Shown in pieces: positions 16,651-24,664 of a stretch of 64,000 nucleotides of DNA (its first letter is position 1; each line of letters opens with the position of its first letter). The position numbers and the translations under genes were made by a program. The stretch is from positions 1 to 64,000 of the forward strand of contig NZ_AUJX01000010.1 in the NCBI RefSeq assembly GCF_000424445.1. Reading direction: 5' to 3'. The notes under the pieces were generated by a model. It was not told the DNA's origin. It did no database searches and worked only from the letters and a program-made list of their open reading frames with translations. Origin of the DNA: Oribacterium sp. NK2B42. GTDB lineage: Bacteria; Bacillota; Clostridia; Lachnospirales; Lachnospiraceae.

Positions 16651-17475
16651 TTATATGAGCTTAAGATCTGCAAATGCCTTGGCAAGACCATCCTCAGTAA
16701 CCGACGGACAGACGATATCGGAAATCTCCTTGAGCTTTTCGGAGCCGTTTGCCATACATACAGAAACACCTACGGTCTCTATCATCTCAAGGTCATTCAT
16801 GCTGTCTCCGAAGCCTATGGTGTCTTCGATGGGGATTCCCAGGTGCTCCGCAATGAGCCTTACGCCTTTACCCTTATCGAATTTCCGGTTAATGAGTTCG
16901 CCATTGACACATCCATGTGCAGGAACATCCTGTATGACGAAGCTGAAATCCTTCTCAAGAAGATATCTGCATTCATCTATCTGGGAATTCTCCCTAGCCA
17001 TGATGACCACCTTGTAAATGGGCTGCCCGTCATACTCATCCATGGGACGGATGCCGAGGTTCTCGCTCAGAGCTTTCCGCCAGCGCTCTATTTCGGAATT
17101 ACCTCCCTCGGTACTGTCAAGAAAATCCTTAAGGTTGGCATCACCGAAAGATCCGTCTTTTCCTTCGATGGTGCAAAACACACCGTTATTATGGAGTGAC
17201 TCCAGCGCTATGTTCAGCTGCTCAGTACTCATAGGGCAATCATAAAGGACCTCGTCACCACAGGTAACATATCCTCCCGAGCTACCCACAACTCCGTCAA
17301 AATCATACTTAAGAACAGGCTTGAGCATGTCAAAATTTCTTCCTGTACACAGAAATACTTTATGTCCGTTCTGTTGGGCTTTCTTTATGGCTTCCACAGC
17401 ACTGTCCGGCGGAACATTGGTTCCCGCGGGAGTCAGAGTGCCGTCAATGTCTACGAAAATCAGTTTGTTTTTCAT
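16651..17475 (-). CDS. Cof-type HAD-IIB phosphatase
   Basis: A 274-residue haloacid-dehalogenase hydrolase of the Cof/YidA group, which removes phosphate from sugar phosphates and similar small molecules. Motif I is VDIDGTLTPAG with Asp9 and Asp11; motif II is LCTGRN; the late motif is GFGDSMNDLEMI near residue 220. The C2-type cap lies between. The gene sits between the amylosucrase-type gene and the PTS permease on the same strand, so a sugar-phosphate substrate is plausible. A good LacI-type operator lies 20 bases upstream of its start. Confidence 0.9.
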   Translation of the reverse strand: MKNKLIFVDIDGTLTPAGTNVPPDSAVEAIKKAQQNGHKVFLCTGRNFDMLKPVLKYDFDGVVGSSGGYVTCGDEVLYDCPMSTEQLNIALESLHNNGVFCTIEGKDGSFGDANLKDFLDSTEGGNSEIERWRKALSENLGIRPMDEYDGQPIYKVVIMARENSQIDECRYLLEKDFSFVIQDVPAHGCVNGELINRKFDKGKGVRLIAEHLGIPIEDTIGFGDSMNDLEMIETVGVSVCMANGSEKLKEISDIVCPSVTEDGLAKAFADLKLI

Positions 17476-17494
17476 ATCCGGTCATCTCCAAATC

Positions 17495-17514
17495 TGTGTC
17501 AACCGTTTGACACA
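17495..17514. promoter_or_regulatory. LacI-family-like operator upstream of the HAD gene
   Basis: TGTGTCAA-CCGT-TTGACACA is an 8-bp perfect inverted repeat around a central CG, the usual architecture of LacI/ScrR-type operators. It lies 20-39 bases before the start codon of the HAD gene. No LacI-type regulator is encoded in the window. Confidence 0.5.
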
Positions 17515-17642
17515 AATGTAATTTAACAAATTTTTAACAATCTTGCACTATAAAACTTCAATTATCGATTAAAAAAAATTATCTGTACTGTTCTCTGTAT
17601 AAAACCCCTGATATTTAAACAGATAAAGATCTTTTTAAGCTT

Positions 17643-19493
17643 CTAGCACTTAGTAATAAGCCATACAAAATCTCTTGCCGGAATTCCAACAGCCTTTGCT
17701 TCTCTCCGTTTATTGGTCATCAGATCTATATATTTCTCTTCTTCGTTGATCCAGGCGGTTTCATCCTGAGTTGAGAAATTGAAGAGAGCTATCATCTTTT
17801 CACCGTGGAAATATCTTCCTATTCCAAGGACGTGATCATTGTAGGTTTCAATTATCCAGCAATCTGCTCCGGATTCAAAAACTATATGTTTAGAACGGAG
17901 CTTCTCAAGCTTTCGTAAAGCCTTATAGATACGTCCCTGTCTCTTTGCGGGGGATTTTCTTGCCGCAACTTCATCCCATTTGAAGGCACCTCTGTGGAGA
18001 TACCTTGAATCATCCCATTTTTCCGGATCCTCATGGTATGTGTAGTCATTAAGCTGACCTATCTCATCTCCGGAATAGATGATAGGGATTCCGCTCTGGG
18101 TAAGCAGAAATGCGTGCAGCATTATGTCAAGCCGTATTCCTATATCCAGCTTCCAGTCATTTCTTTCATACTCTGCTGCCTCAATGCCGCAAAGGGATGC
18201 TGTAGTTCCGCAAAGTCTTGCGTCTCCAAGTCTCGGATCATTGTTGTAAAGCTCGCCCCTTGAATCAAGGCCATAGTGTGCTCCGCAGAAATATTCATTA
18301 AGGAACTTTTTATGGGAAACCTCTTCTACCCCGAATTGCTTAAGATAGTTATAGTCGAGACCCCATCCTATATCGTCATGGCAGCGCAGATAGTTAAGGA
18401 AAACATACTGCTTCGGAAGTGCGAAAACCTGTCCGAGCTGATGCTTCATGAGTCTCACGTCCTGAGTCGCCACAGTATGCCAGGTACTTGCCATAGTGGT
18501 AACATTGTAAAGCATATGGCATTCCGGCTTTTCGATGGTACCAAAGTACGGAACTACCTTGCTTGGCTCCATTACGACTTCTCCCAGAAGCAGTGTTCCC
18601 GGACATACGATCTCGGATGCCATTCTCATGATACGCACAAGGGTATGTACCTGAGGAAGATTCCGGCAGCTGGTGCCCAGTTCCTTCCAGATATAAGGTG
18701 TGGCATCAAGCCTTATGACATCAACACCGTGATTACACAGGTTCAGCATGTTAGCAGTCATGTCATTGAACACAACCGGATTTCTGTAATTGAGATCCCA
18801 CTGATATGGATAAAAGGTAGTCATCACCACCTTATGAACCGCCTCGCACCAAGTGAAATTGCCGGGTGCCGTAGTCGGGAAAACCTGTGGTACGGTTTTT
18901 TCAAACCTGTTGGGGATATCCCAGTTATCGTAGAAGAAATATCTGTCCTGATATTCCATCTCACCATTCCTTGCACGACGGGCCCACTCATGATCTTCGG
19001 AAGTATGATTCATGACAAAATCCATGCACACACTCATTCCGTTCCTATGGCATTCTTCCGCAAGCTCCTTCAGATCCTCCATGGTTCCAAGCTCCGGCTG
19101 TACTCTTCGGAAATCAGAAACCGCATATCCTCCGTCGGAACGTCCCTTAGGGCTCTCGAGAAGAGGCATAAGATGAATATAATTTGAACCTGTCTCTTTA
19201 AGATATGAAATCTTTTCCTTAACACCCTTCAGAGTTTTATTAAAACAGTTCACATACATCTGCATTCCCAGCATCTCGTTTCCGCGATACCAGTCAGGAA
19301 CCAGTTCTCTTGCTTCATCCCATTCCTTCAGAACAGAGTCACGTTCCTCATAGTACTGATGAAGCATACACAAAAAATAGTCAAAGGCCTGCTGATCATT
19401 ATGATACAGCTCGCTATAGAGCCACTTAAGTTCATCATAATGCTTATCAAGCCGCTCCTTAAACTCTTTCTCCAAATTAATGCTTTCAAACAT
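17643..19493 (-). CDS. amylosucrase-type GH13 enzyme
   Basis: A 616-residue family GH13 protein of the amylosucrase subgroup (sucrose glucosyltransferase or hydrolase). The long helical N-terminal region (1-75) is typical. Conserved regions: SDGGYAVSDFRRVQPELGT, MDFVMNHTSEDHEWA, VIRLDATPYIWKE (nucleophile Asp263), LLGEVVM (acid/base Glu305), and CHDDIGWG (His372, Asp373). It has no signal peptide, so it acts inside the cell on unphosphorylated sucrose or a close analogue. That sits oddly with a PTS permease alone, which would deliver a phosphorylated sugar. The divergent fructokinase would use the fructose released. Confidence 0.85.
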   Translation of the reverse strand: MFESINLEKEFKERLDKHYDELKWLYSELYHNDQQAFDYFLCMLHQYYEERDSVLKEWDEARELVPDWYRGNEMLGMQMYVNCFNKTLKGVKEKISYLKETGSNYIHLMPLLESPKGRSDGGYAVSDFRRVQPELGTMEDLKELAEECHRNGMSVCMDFVMNHTSEDHEWARRARNGEMEYQDRYFFYDNWDIPNRFEKTVPQVFPTTAPGNFTWCEAVHKVVMTTFYPYQWDLNYRNPVVFNDMTANMLNLCNHGVDVIRLDATPYIWKELGTSCRNLPQVHTLVRIMRMASEIVCPGTLLLGEVVMEPSKVVPYFGTIEKPECHMLYNVTTMASTWHTVATQDVRLMKHQLGQVFALPKQYVFLNYLRCHDDIGWGLDYNYLKQFGVEEVSHKKFLNEYFCGAHYGLDSRGELYNNDPRLGDARLCGTTASLCGIEAAEYERNDWKLDIGIRLDIMLHAFLLTQSGIPIIYSGDEIGQLNDYTYHEDPEKWDDSRYLHRGAFKWDEVAARKSPAKRQGRIYKALRKLEKLRSKHIVFESGADCWIIETYNDHVLGIGRYFHGEKMIALFNFSTQDETAWINEEEKYIDLMTNKRREAKAVGIPARDFVWLITKC

Positions 19494-19743
19494 ATCTAAC
19501 CATGTCCTTTGTTATTTTATTTTTAGTTCACGCTCTAAATAGAATTAATATTGTCCTAGACGTAATTATAAGAAAAAATATCCATCGCCGCAATGTAATG
19601 AGGCAGTATTTATAAAAAAAATATTATTTCTTTTATCCACTATGATGATTGATTTTTTATCGCCTCTCTTCTACAATCGAATTAGTCTATTTTTTCACAA
19701 TTTGCGTGGATCGCATAAGGTTTTATGAATGATCAAATTCAAG

Positions 19744-19784
19744 CGTCAGTCTTTCGCAAAGCAGATTATATCGATGGTCTGACG
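19744..19784 (+). promoter_or_regulatory. inverted repeat upstream of the fructokinase gene
   Basis: CGTCAG (19744-19749) and CTGACG (19779-19784) lie in the 377-base divergent space between the amylosucrase-type gene and the kinase gene, downstream of a possible TTGCGT/TATGAA promoter at about 19702-19730. The rest of the gap is AT-rich and shows no gene. Role unproven. Confidence 0.25.
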
Positions 19785-19870
19785 GTTAGGTATTCAGGAG
19801 CCAATTAGATCTGCAGCTGTATGTCAGAGATAAACGGCGAAAAACATGCGTTTATAGAGGAGGACAACAT

Positions 19871-20749
19871 ATGTTATATGGAGCATTAGAAGCAGGCGGA
19901 ACCAAGATGGTATGTGCCATAGGTGATGAAAACGGTAAGATTCTGGAACAGATTTCGATACCAACCGTTTCCCCGGAAGAAACCATGCCAAAGATCATTG
20001 ACTGGTTTAAGGACAAAAACATTGAAGCTCTGGGTATTGCGGCCTTCGGACCTATAGATCTGAACCGTAAATCGCCCACCTATGGAAGCTTCACAACTAC
20101 TCCGAAGCTTAAATGGGCAAATTACAACATTGTTAAAGACATGAGGGATGCCCTGCATATTCCCATCGGCTTTGATACCGACGTTAACGGTTCACTTCTT
20201 GGTGAGATAACTTATGGACAGGCCAAGGGGCTCACAGATGCTGTATATCTCACTATCGGAACAGGTGTAGGCGGTGGAGTAATGTCCAACGGAAAGCTTG
20301 TTCATGGAATGCTTCATCCGGAGCTTGGTCATATGAAGCTGCTTCCTTATGAGGGAGACACTTACAAAGGTCACTGCCCATATCACGGAACCTGCCTGGA
20401 AGGTATGGCATCCGGTCCCGCCATCGAGGACCGCTGGGGCAAAAAAGCCATAGATCTTAAAGATGACGCAAAGGTTTGGGACATGGAGGCCTTTTATATT
20501 GCCCAGGCGCTTTGCAATATCATACTTATCACGAGTCCGCAGATCATCATTCTGGGAGGCGGAGTAATGCACCAGCTTCAGCTTTTCCCTCTCATCCGTG
20601 AGAAGGTCAGGGAGATGCTGAACGGATATCTGAAGACTTCTGAGCTTTCGGATCTTGATCACTATATCGTTCCTGCGTCGCTGAATGACGATCAGGGTAT
20701 CATGGGATGTATCAAGCTCGCTATAGACGAAAAGGAACTGGAAGGTTAA
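19871..20749 (+). CDS. ROK-family fructokinase
   Basis: A 292-residue sugar kinase that most resembles fructokinase (ScrK/YdhR group), giving fructose-6-phosphate from fructose. The phosphate-binding loop is LEAGGTKMVCAIG at 6-18, the catalytic Asp is in GFDTDVNGSLLGE, and the ROK zinc site shows HPELGHM followed by GHCPYHGTCLEG. GAGGAGG lies seven bases before the ATG. It is divergent from the amylosucrase-type gene; together they make a coherent path for sucrose-derived glucose and fructose. Confidence 0.92.
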   Translation: MLYGALEAGGTKMVCAIGDENGKILEQISIPTVSPEETMPKIIDWFKDKNIEALGIAAFGPIDLNRKSPTYGSFTTTPKLKWANYNIVKDMRDALHIPIGFDTDVNGSLLGEITYGQAKGLTDAVYLTIGTGVGGGVMSNGKLVHGMLHPELGHMKLLPYEGDTYKGHCPYHGTCLEGMASGPAIEDRWGKKAIDLKDDAKVWDMEAFYIAQALCNIILITSPQIIILGGGVMHQLQLFPLIREKVREMLNGYLKTSELSDLDHYIVPASLNDDQGIMGCIKLAIDEKELEG

Positions 20750-20760
20750 TATAACCGGCC

Positions 20761-20981
20761 GGAGCCGGAGGGCATCCATTTGAATGCGAGTCGCTTCGTC
20801 GGAAAAATCTAAAATCTGACCCCTAAGAGGCACTAGGCCCTCGCCAATGTCAGAGTTCTCTTTATGACAACTCTGACTTGGCGAGGGGGCTAAGGAAAAT
20901 GGGACCAAGTGCCTCTAAGGGGTCAGATTTTGATTTTTCTCGACTCAGCTCAACGCATTCAAATGGATGCCCTCCGGCTCC
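20761..20981. repeat. three nested inverted repeats (221 bases); outer pair is GAGGGCATCCATTT repeat copy 3
   Basis: Outer arms 20761-20788 and 20954-20981 are a perfect 28-base match and contain GAGGGCATCCATTT. Middle arms 20811-20833 and 20909-20931 (AAAATCTGACCCCTAAGAGG plus CAC) have one mismatch. Inner arms at about 20838-20857 and 20870-20888 (CCCTCGCCAATGTCAGAGTT) differ by one base deletion. The whole can fold into a single long cruciform in the gap between the convergent fructokinase and CLC genes. It looks like repeats inserted within repeats. Confidence 0.9.
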
Positions 20982-21005
20982 TACTTTACTGGCTCCCTAC
21001 CGGGT

Positions 21006-22280
21006 TTAATGTGCGTTGATATCAACCCTTCCAGGGTCGTACTTGCTGTAGCGGATCTTTTGAGAGCCGTAGAGGCCGTAATTTCCCGAAAAGAGGAAAG
21101 TGATTGCTACGCCCAAAAGGATGAATGGTGAGAGTTCGAAGCCGAAGAGTTCGAAGCCGATCAGGATCGAGGTCATGGGGCAGTTTGTCACTCCGCAGAA
21201 AACGAAGGTTGCACCAAGGGCTGCGCCCATGGTGGGAGACATTCCGAAAAAAACAGCAACTGCATGTCCAAAGGTGGCGCCCACGAACAGTGTGGGTACG
21301 ATTTCGCCACCCTGAAAGCCTCCGGAAAGTGTTACAGCGGTGAAGAGCATTTTCAGCAAAAATGCGTAGGGCACTATCTTAAATGCTCCGTCAAGAACAC
21401 AAGCTTCTATGATAGCCGCACCGGCACCGTTGTAGGTCTGGGAGCCCACTATCAAGGTAAGTACAACCACAATTACACCGCAGGCCGCGGCTCTTAAATA
21501 ATTGTTTTTGACAGTCAGCTTTGCAAGCTTTTTTGTGCTGTGAAGAACTGCGCAGAAAAGTACTGCCACCAGGGAGCAAAAAATTGCAAAAAGGACCGTC
21601 AGTCCGCCCTGTTTAAATGAAAACTCCGGCACATTCGCGATCACCATGGTTTCTTCGGAACCCGGATTGATGATACCGGCAACAACATGTGCCGTAAGAG
21701 CAGCAACCACACAGGGCATAAATGCGGAGTAATACATCACTCCCACGGTACTCATCTCTATGGGCATGACCGAGGCTGCCAACGGCGTTCTGAACAATGC
21801 CGCAAAGGAAGCACTCATGCCACACATGATGGTACGTCTCCGGTCTTTATCATTAAATCCTATAAGCAGTCTTCCGAGGGCATCCCCAAGAGAACCGCCA
21901 ACCTGAAGCGCCGCTCCTTCTCTTCCGGCGGAACCTCCGAATAAGTGAGTTACTACAGTTGAAACTATGATAAGCGGTGTCATGCGAAAAGGAACCTTCT
22001 GATCGTTATGTATGGAATCTATGACCAGGTTTGTTCCTCTCGGCGAATCCGCTCCGAGGATATGGTAATACCAGACGATGGCAACACCTGCAAGCGGCAA
22101 TCCGAAAAGAATCGCCGAATGAGCTGTCCTCAGGGCGGTAACATAGGAAATGGCCTTACCGAATAATGCAGCCACAGTCCCTATTAAGGCTCCGCAAATA
22201 ACTCCAAATATCATCCATTTCAGATTGATGAAGAATTTCTCAAATAAAATCCCGGTTTGCTTAGATAATTTAATAAACAT
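21006..22280 (-). CDS. CLC-family anion channel or antiporter
   Basis: A 424-residue multispanning CLC protein without cytoplasmic CBS domains. The gating-glutamate region is GGSAGREGAALQVGGSLG, the pore helix region includes GGFQGGEIVPTLFVGATFG. The usual GSGIP chloride-filter string is not evident near the N terminus, which has GADSPRGTN, so it may belong to the fluoride-exporting CLC-F type, but I cannot decide that here. No fluoride riboswitch was found in its leader. A strong 13-bp hairpin lies 37 bases before the start. Confidence 0.85.
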   Translation of the reverse strand: MFIKLSKQTGILFEKFFINLKWMIFGVICGALIGTVAALFGKAISYVTALRTAHSAILFGLPLAGVAIVWYYHILGADSPRGTNLVIDSIHNDQKVPFRMTPLIIVSTVVTHLFGGSAGREGAALQVGGSLGDALGRLLIGFNDKDRRRTIMCGMSASFAALFRTPLAASVMPIEMSTVGVMYYSAFMPCVVAALTAHVVAGIINPGSEETMVIANVPEFSFKQGGLTVLFAIFCSLVAVLFCAVLHSTKKLAKLTVKNNYLRAAACGVIVVVLTLIVGSQTYNGAGAAIIEACVLDGAFKIVPYAFLLKMLFTAVTLSGGFQGGEIVPTLFVGATFGHAVAVFFGMSPTMGAALGATFVFCGVTNCPMTSILIGFELFGFELSPFILLGVAITFLFSGNYGLYGSQKIRYSKYDPGRVDINAH

Positions 22281-22316
22281 TTTCTTATTCCTTTTTCTTG
22301 ATACATACTCAGATTT

Positions 22317-22348
22317 TCAGGGAAATGTTATCCAAAACATTTCCCTGA
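22317..22348. repeat. perfect 13-bp hairpin before the CLC gene
   Basis: TCAGGGAAATGTT pairs exactly with AACATTTCCCTGA around a six-base loop. It lies between the end of the zinc-ribbon gene and the start of the CLC gene, both on the minus strand. With no T-run it may be an RNA element of the CLC leader or a terminator. Confidence 0.5.
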
Positions 22349-22407
22349 GATAATAACAATGAAATAATCCTAATGGCTTCTTCTGAACCGCTCATATGCG
22401 CGCGGCT

Positions 22408-22433
22408 CCCACGATCAAAAGACAAATCGTGGG
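22408..22433 (-). terminator. hairpin after the Tim44-like gene
   Basis: CCCACGAT and ATCGTGGG form a perfect 8-bp stem 17 bases beyond the stop at 22450. No T-run follows, so confidence as a terminator is low. Confidence 0.35.
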
Positions 22434-22449
22434 CAGATATTTATGATGA

Positions 22450-23400
22450 TTAAACTGTCTGCTGAGCAATGCCCTTAATGTTGTCGATAGCCCAGTCTTC
22501 ATTTTCTATGGTTATGATAGATCCGCAATATGGACATTTTGCTGTCTGATTGATATCAAGAGGTGCTCCGCAATGAGGACATACCACTGACTTAAGTCCC
22601 GTTTCTGTGGATGTCCTGATTCCGGTCTTTCTGCAGAGATCATACTCATAGGTCATGAATTTTTCTCTGTTCTTATCGCCTGAGATCAATGCTCCTGTCT
22701 CGTCATCAACCGTATAATCCACAATACGTGACCGTACTTCGCAGACAATGTGATCCATGCCATTTTCCTGATACCAGGTCATAGGTTCAACCGAAAGAAC
22801 AGCGATTCTCTCGATATAATTCGTCTGCCTGTTTCTTCTTAAAGCATCAAGCTGACGATCCGCCTGTGTATAGAAACTGTCGGTAAGATATGGACGTACT
22901 TCGGAAATATCCTTTGACTGCCATGCGTTCTGAAGCTTCACATAGACATTGGAAAGCTTTGATGCCAGGGCCACGCTGTCAAAGTCAGGATCGATCTCTT
23001 TGTAGGTATCGACAGGTTTACCCTTAGGTGCCTGTCTCCTTGTATTGATATTAACCGGCTTGTTTGCGTGGACGGAATTCATCTTCGCATTCGCTCTCAT
23101 AAAATATACTAAAAGTATAATGAAAACGATTACGGCAATGATGTAAACTGCGTCAAAACCTTCTGCTTCCGGTACGTTATAGTAGGAATTGTAGCCACCC
23201 GAGCTGTAGCCACTTGAACTTGAGCCGCTGTCCCAGCTTGAACCACTGTCCCAGCTTGAGCCGCTGTCCCAGCCTCCTGAGCTGTAATCGGAATCGCCTG
23301 AAAAGCTGCCAAAGTCTGCGCGTCCGGTTAATGCAAAAGCCGCTATAAGCATTCCCACCAGAAAAAAACTTATAAGCTTCCGTTTAAACTTATTTTTCAT
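22450..23400 (-). CDS. membrane protein with Tim44-like domain and zinc ribbon
   Basis: A 316-residue protein. A signal or anchor segment (about 5-26) leads into a Gly/Ser-rich stretch with three WDSGSS units (18-base DNA repeats near 23220-23275), then a membrane segment VYIIAVIVFIILLVYFM, and a cytoplasmic part resembling the Tim44/MBA1-like lipid-associated domain (about 150-270). It ends with a zinc ribbon, CPHCG plus CPYCG. Function unknown; such proteins are widespread in Lachnospiraceae. The ATG at 23400 is chosen because AGGAG lies 10 bases upstream; earlier starts are too close to that site. Confidence 0.8.
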   Translation of the reverse strand: MKNKFKRKLISFFLVGMLIAAFALTGRADFGSFSGDSDYSSGGWDSGSSWDSGSSWDSGSSSSGYSSGGYNSYYNVPEAEGFDAVYIIAVIVFIILLVYFMRANAKMNSVHANKPVNINTRRQAPKGKPVDTYKEIDPDFDSVALASKLSNVYVKLQNAWQSKDISEVRPYLTDSFYTQADRQLDALRRNRQTNYIERIAVLSVEPMTWYQENGMDHIVCEVRSRIVDYTVDDETGALISGDKNREKFMTYEYDLCRKTGIRTSTETGLKSVVCPHCGAPLDINQTAKCPYCGSIITIENEDWAIDNIKGIAQQTV

Positions 23401-23577
23401 AAATCTCATACTCCTGTAATATAATGTAGGAAACAAGTTCATCGGATGATCAGGATAATGTTCAGGTTCCCTTCCTTCATGAATTCCCGGACAAAAACAT
23501 TAATATAACCGCATCCGTAATCTACCTGCTTCTTAGTTTAGCATTTTTTGAATACATTATATATAACGGTTTTTTTA

Positions 23578-24474
23578 ATGAATTATTTATCTCTTTCAGA
23601 CTATCTAAAACAGACCTACGGTCAAAAGGTTTATAAGATTTCTCTTCAATCCGGCTGCACCTGTCCTAACAGGGACGGAACCCTGTCCGTGGGAGGCTGC
23701 ATCTTCTGTTCCGAAGGCGGCTCGGGAGATTTTGCCACTCCGCTGCTTCCGGTAAAGGAACAGATAGACATTGCCATAAAAAAAGTTGAACAAAAGCTGC
23801 CTGCCGGAAAAGAACATAAATTCATAGCCTATTTTCAGTCCTACACAAACACCTACGGAGACACAGCTAAGCTCAGGGCTTTGTATGAAGAGGCTCTCAG
23901 TGATGACCGGGTGGTTGCATTATCCATCGGAACAAGACCGGACTGCATAAAGGACGATATGCTTGAGGCATTGAAAAACCTTCAGACAAAGTACGGCAAA
24001 AAGATTTGGGTGGAACTGGGGCTTCAGTCCATACATGAAAGCACTGCCAAACGTATAAACAGAGGATATCCTCTGCCGGTTTTTGAAGATACCTACAGAA
24101 AGCTGAAGGAAGCCGGTCTTACTGTCATCGTCCATGTCATCCTGGGGTTTCCCTGGGAAACCGAAACGGATATGCTGGAAACCATAAGATATCTCTCTTC
24201 TCTTTCGCCCGTGCTTGACGGTATCAAGCTGCAGCTGCTCCATGTACTGAAAGGAACCCGGCTGGGGGAAGATTATCTTCATGAGCCCTTTCATGTTATG
24301 GAGCTTCAGGAATACTGCGATCTTGTAGTCAAATGTTTAAAGCTTTTACCGAAAGAGACCGTAGTGCACCGTATAACCGGAGACGGACCAAAAAAGCTTC
24401 TTCTGGCTCCTTTATGGTCCGGAGATAAGAAAAAAGTTTTAAATACGCTTAATCGCGCGATAAAACTTTCATAA
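23578..24474 (+). CDS. YhcC/TIGR01212-family radical SAM protein
   Basis: About 298 residues. The radical-SAM cysteines follow the spaced pattern of this family: CTCPNRDG, then GGCIFCSEGG. Further typical strings are YFQSYTNTYG near 90 and VHVILGFPWETE near 190. These proteins resemble the Elp3-type radical-SAM fold, with proposed roles in RNA modification; the substrate is unknown. The chosen ATG at 23578 lacks a good ribosome site, and a TTG ten codons upstream is also possible. The family usually begins shortly before the LSDYLKQTYG-like string, which favours the ATG. Confidence 0.88.
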   Translation: MNYLSLSDYLKQTYGQKVYKISLQSGCTCPNRDGTLSVGGCIFCSEGGSGDFATPLLPVKEQIDIAIKKVEQKLPAGKEHKFIAYFQSYTNTYGDTAKLRALYEEALSDDRVVALSIGTRPDCIKDDMLEALKNLQTKYGKKIWVELGLQSIHESTAKRINRGYPLPVFEDTYRKLKEAGLTVIVHVILGFPWETETDMLETIRYLSSLSPVLDGIKLQLLHVLKGTRLGEDYLHEPFHVMELQEYCDLVVKCLKLLPKETVVHRITGDGPKKLLLAPLWSGDKKKVLNTLNRAIKLS

Positions 24475-24664
24475 ATAAATGGCGCTTTGATATAAAATAG
24501 GGCTATATAGCAACCGTATGACATATATTTATTAAAAATTTCGAAAAATCCTGTTGCCTAATCTCAATTCCTTAAGTTAAAATTAGCTTAATATCTTAAT
24601 TATGACACTTGAGAATGGATTTTTAATATTTGGGGGGATATTGGAAATTCATTGGGGAAATAAA

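Noticed and set aside
16561-17199. 212-codon open frame on the plus strand
   Set aside because: Antisense to the HAD phosphatase gene; no motif or ribosome site.
18276-19187. 303-codon open frame on the plus strand
   Set aside because: Antisense to the amylosucrase-type gene, whose active-site motifs are intact; chance frame.
22281-22449. Fluoride riboswitch before the CLC gene
   Set aside because: The conserved sequence elements of that riboswitch are not found; only plain hairpins are present.
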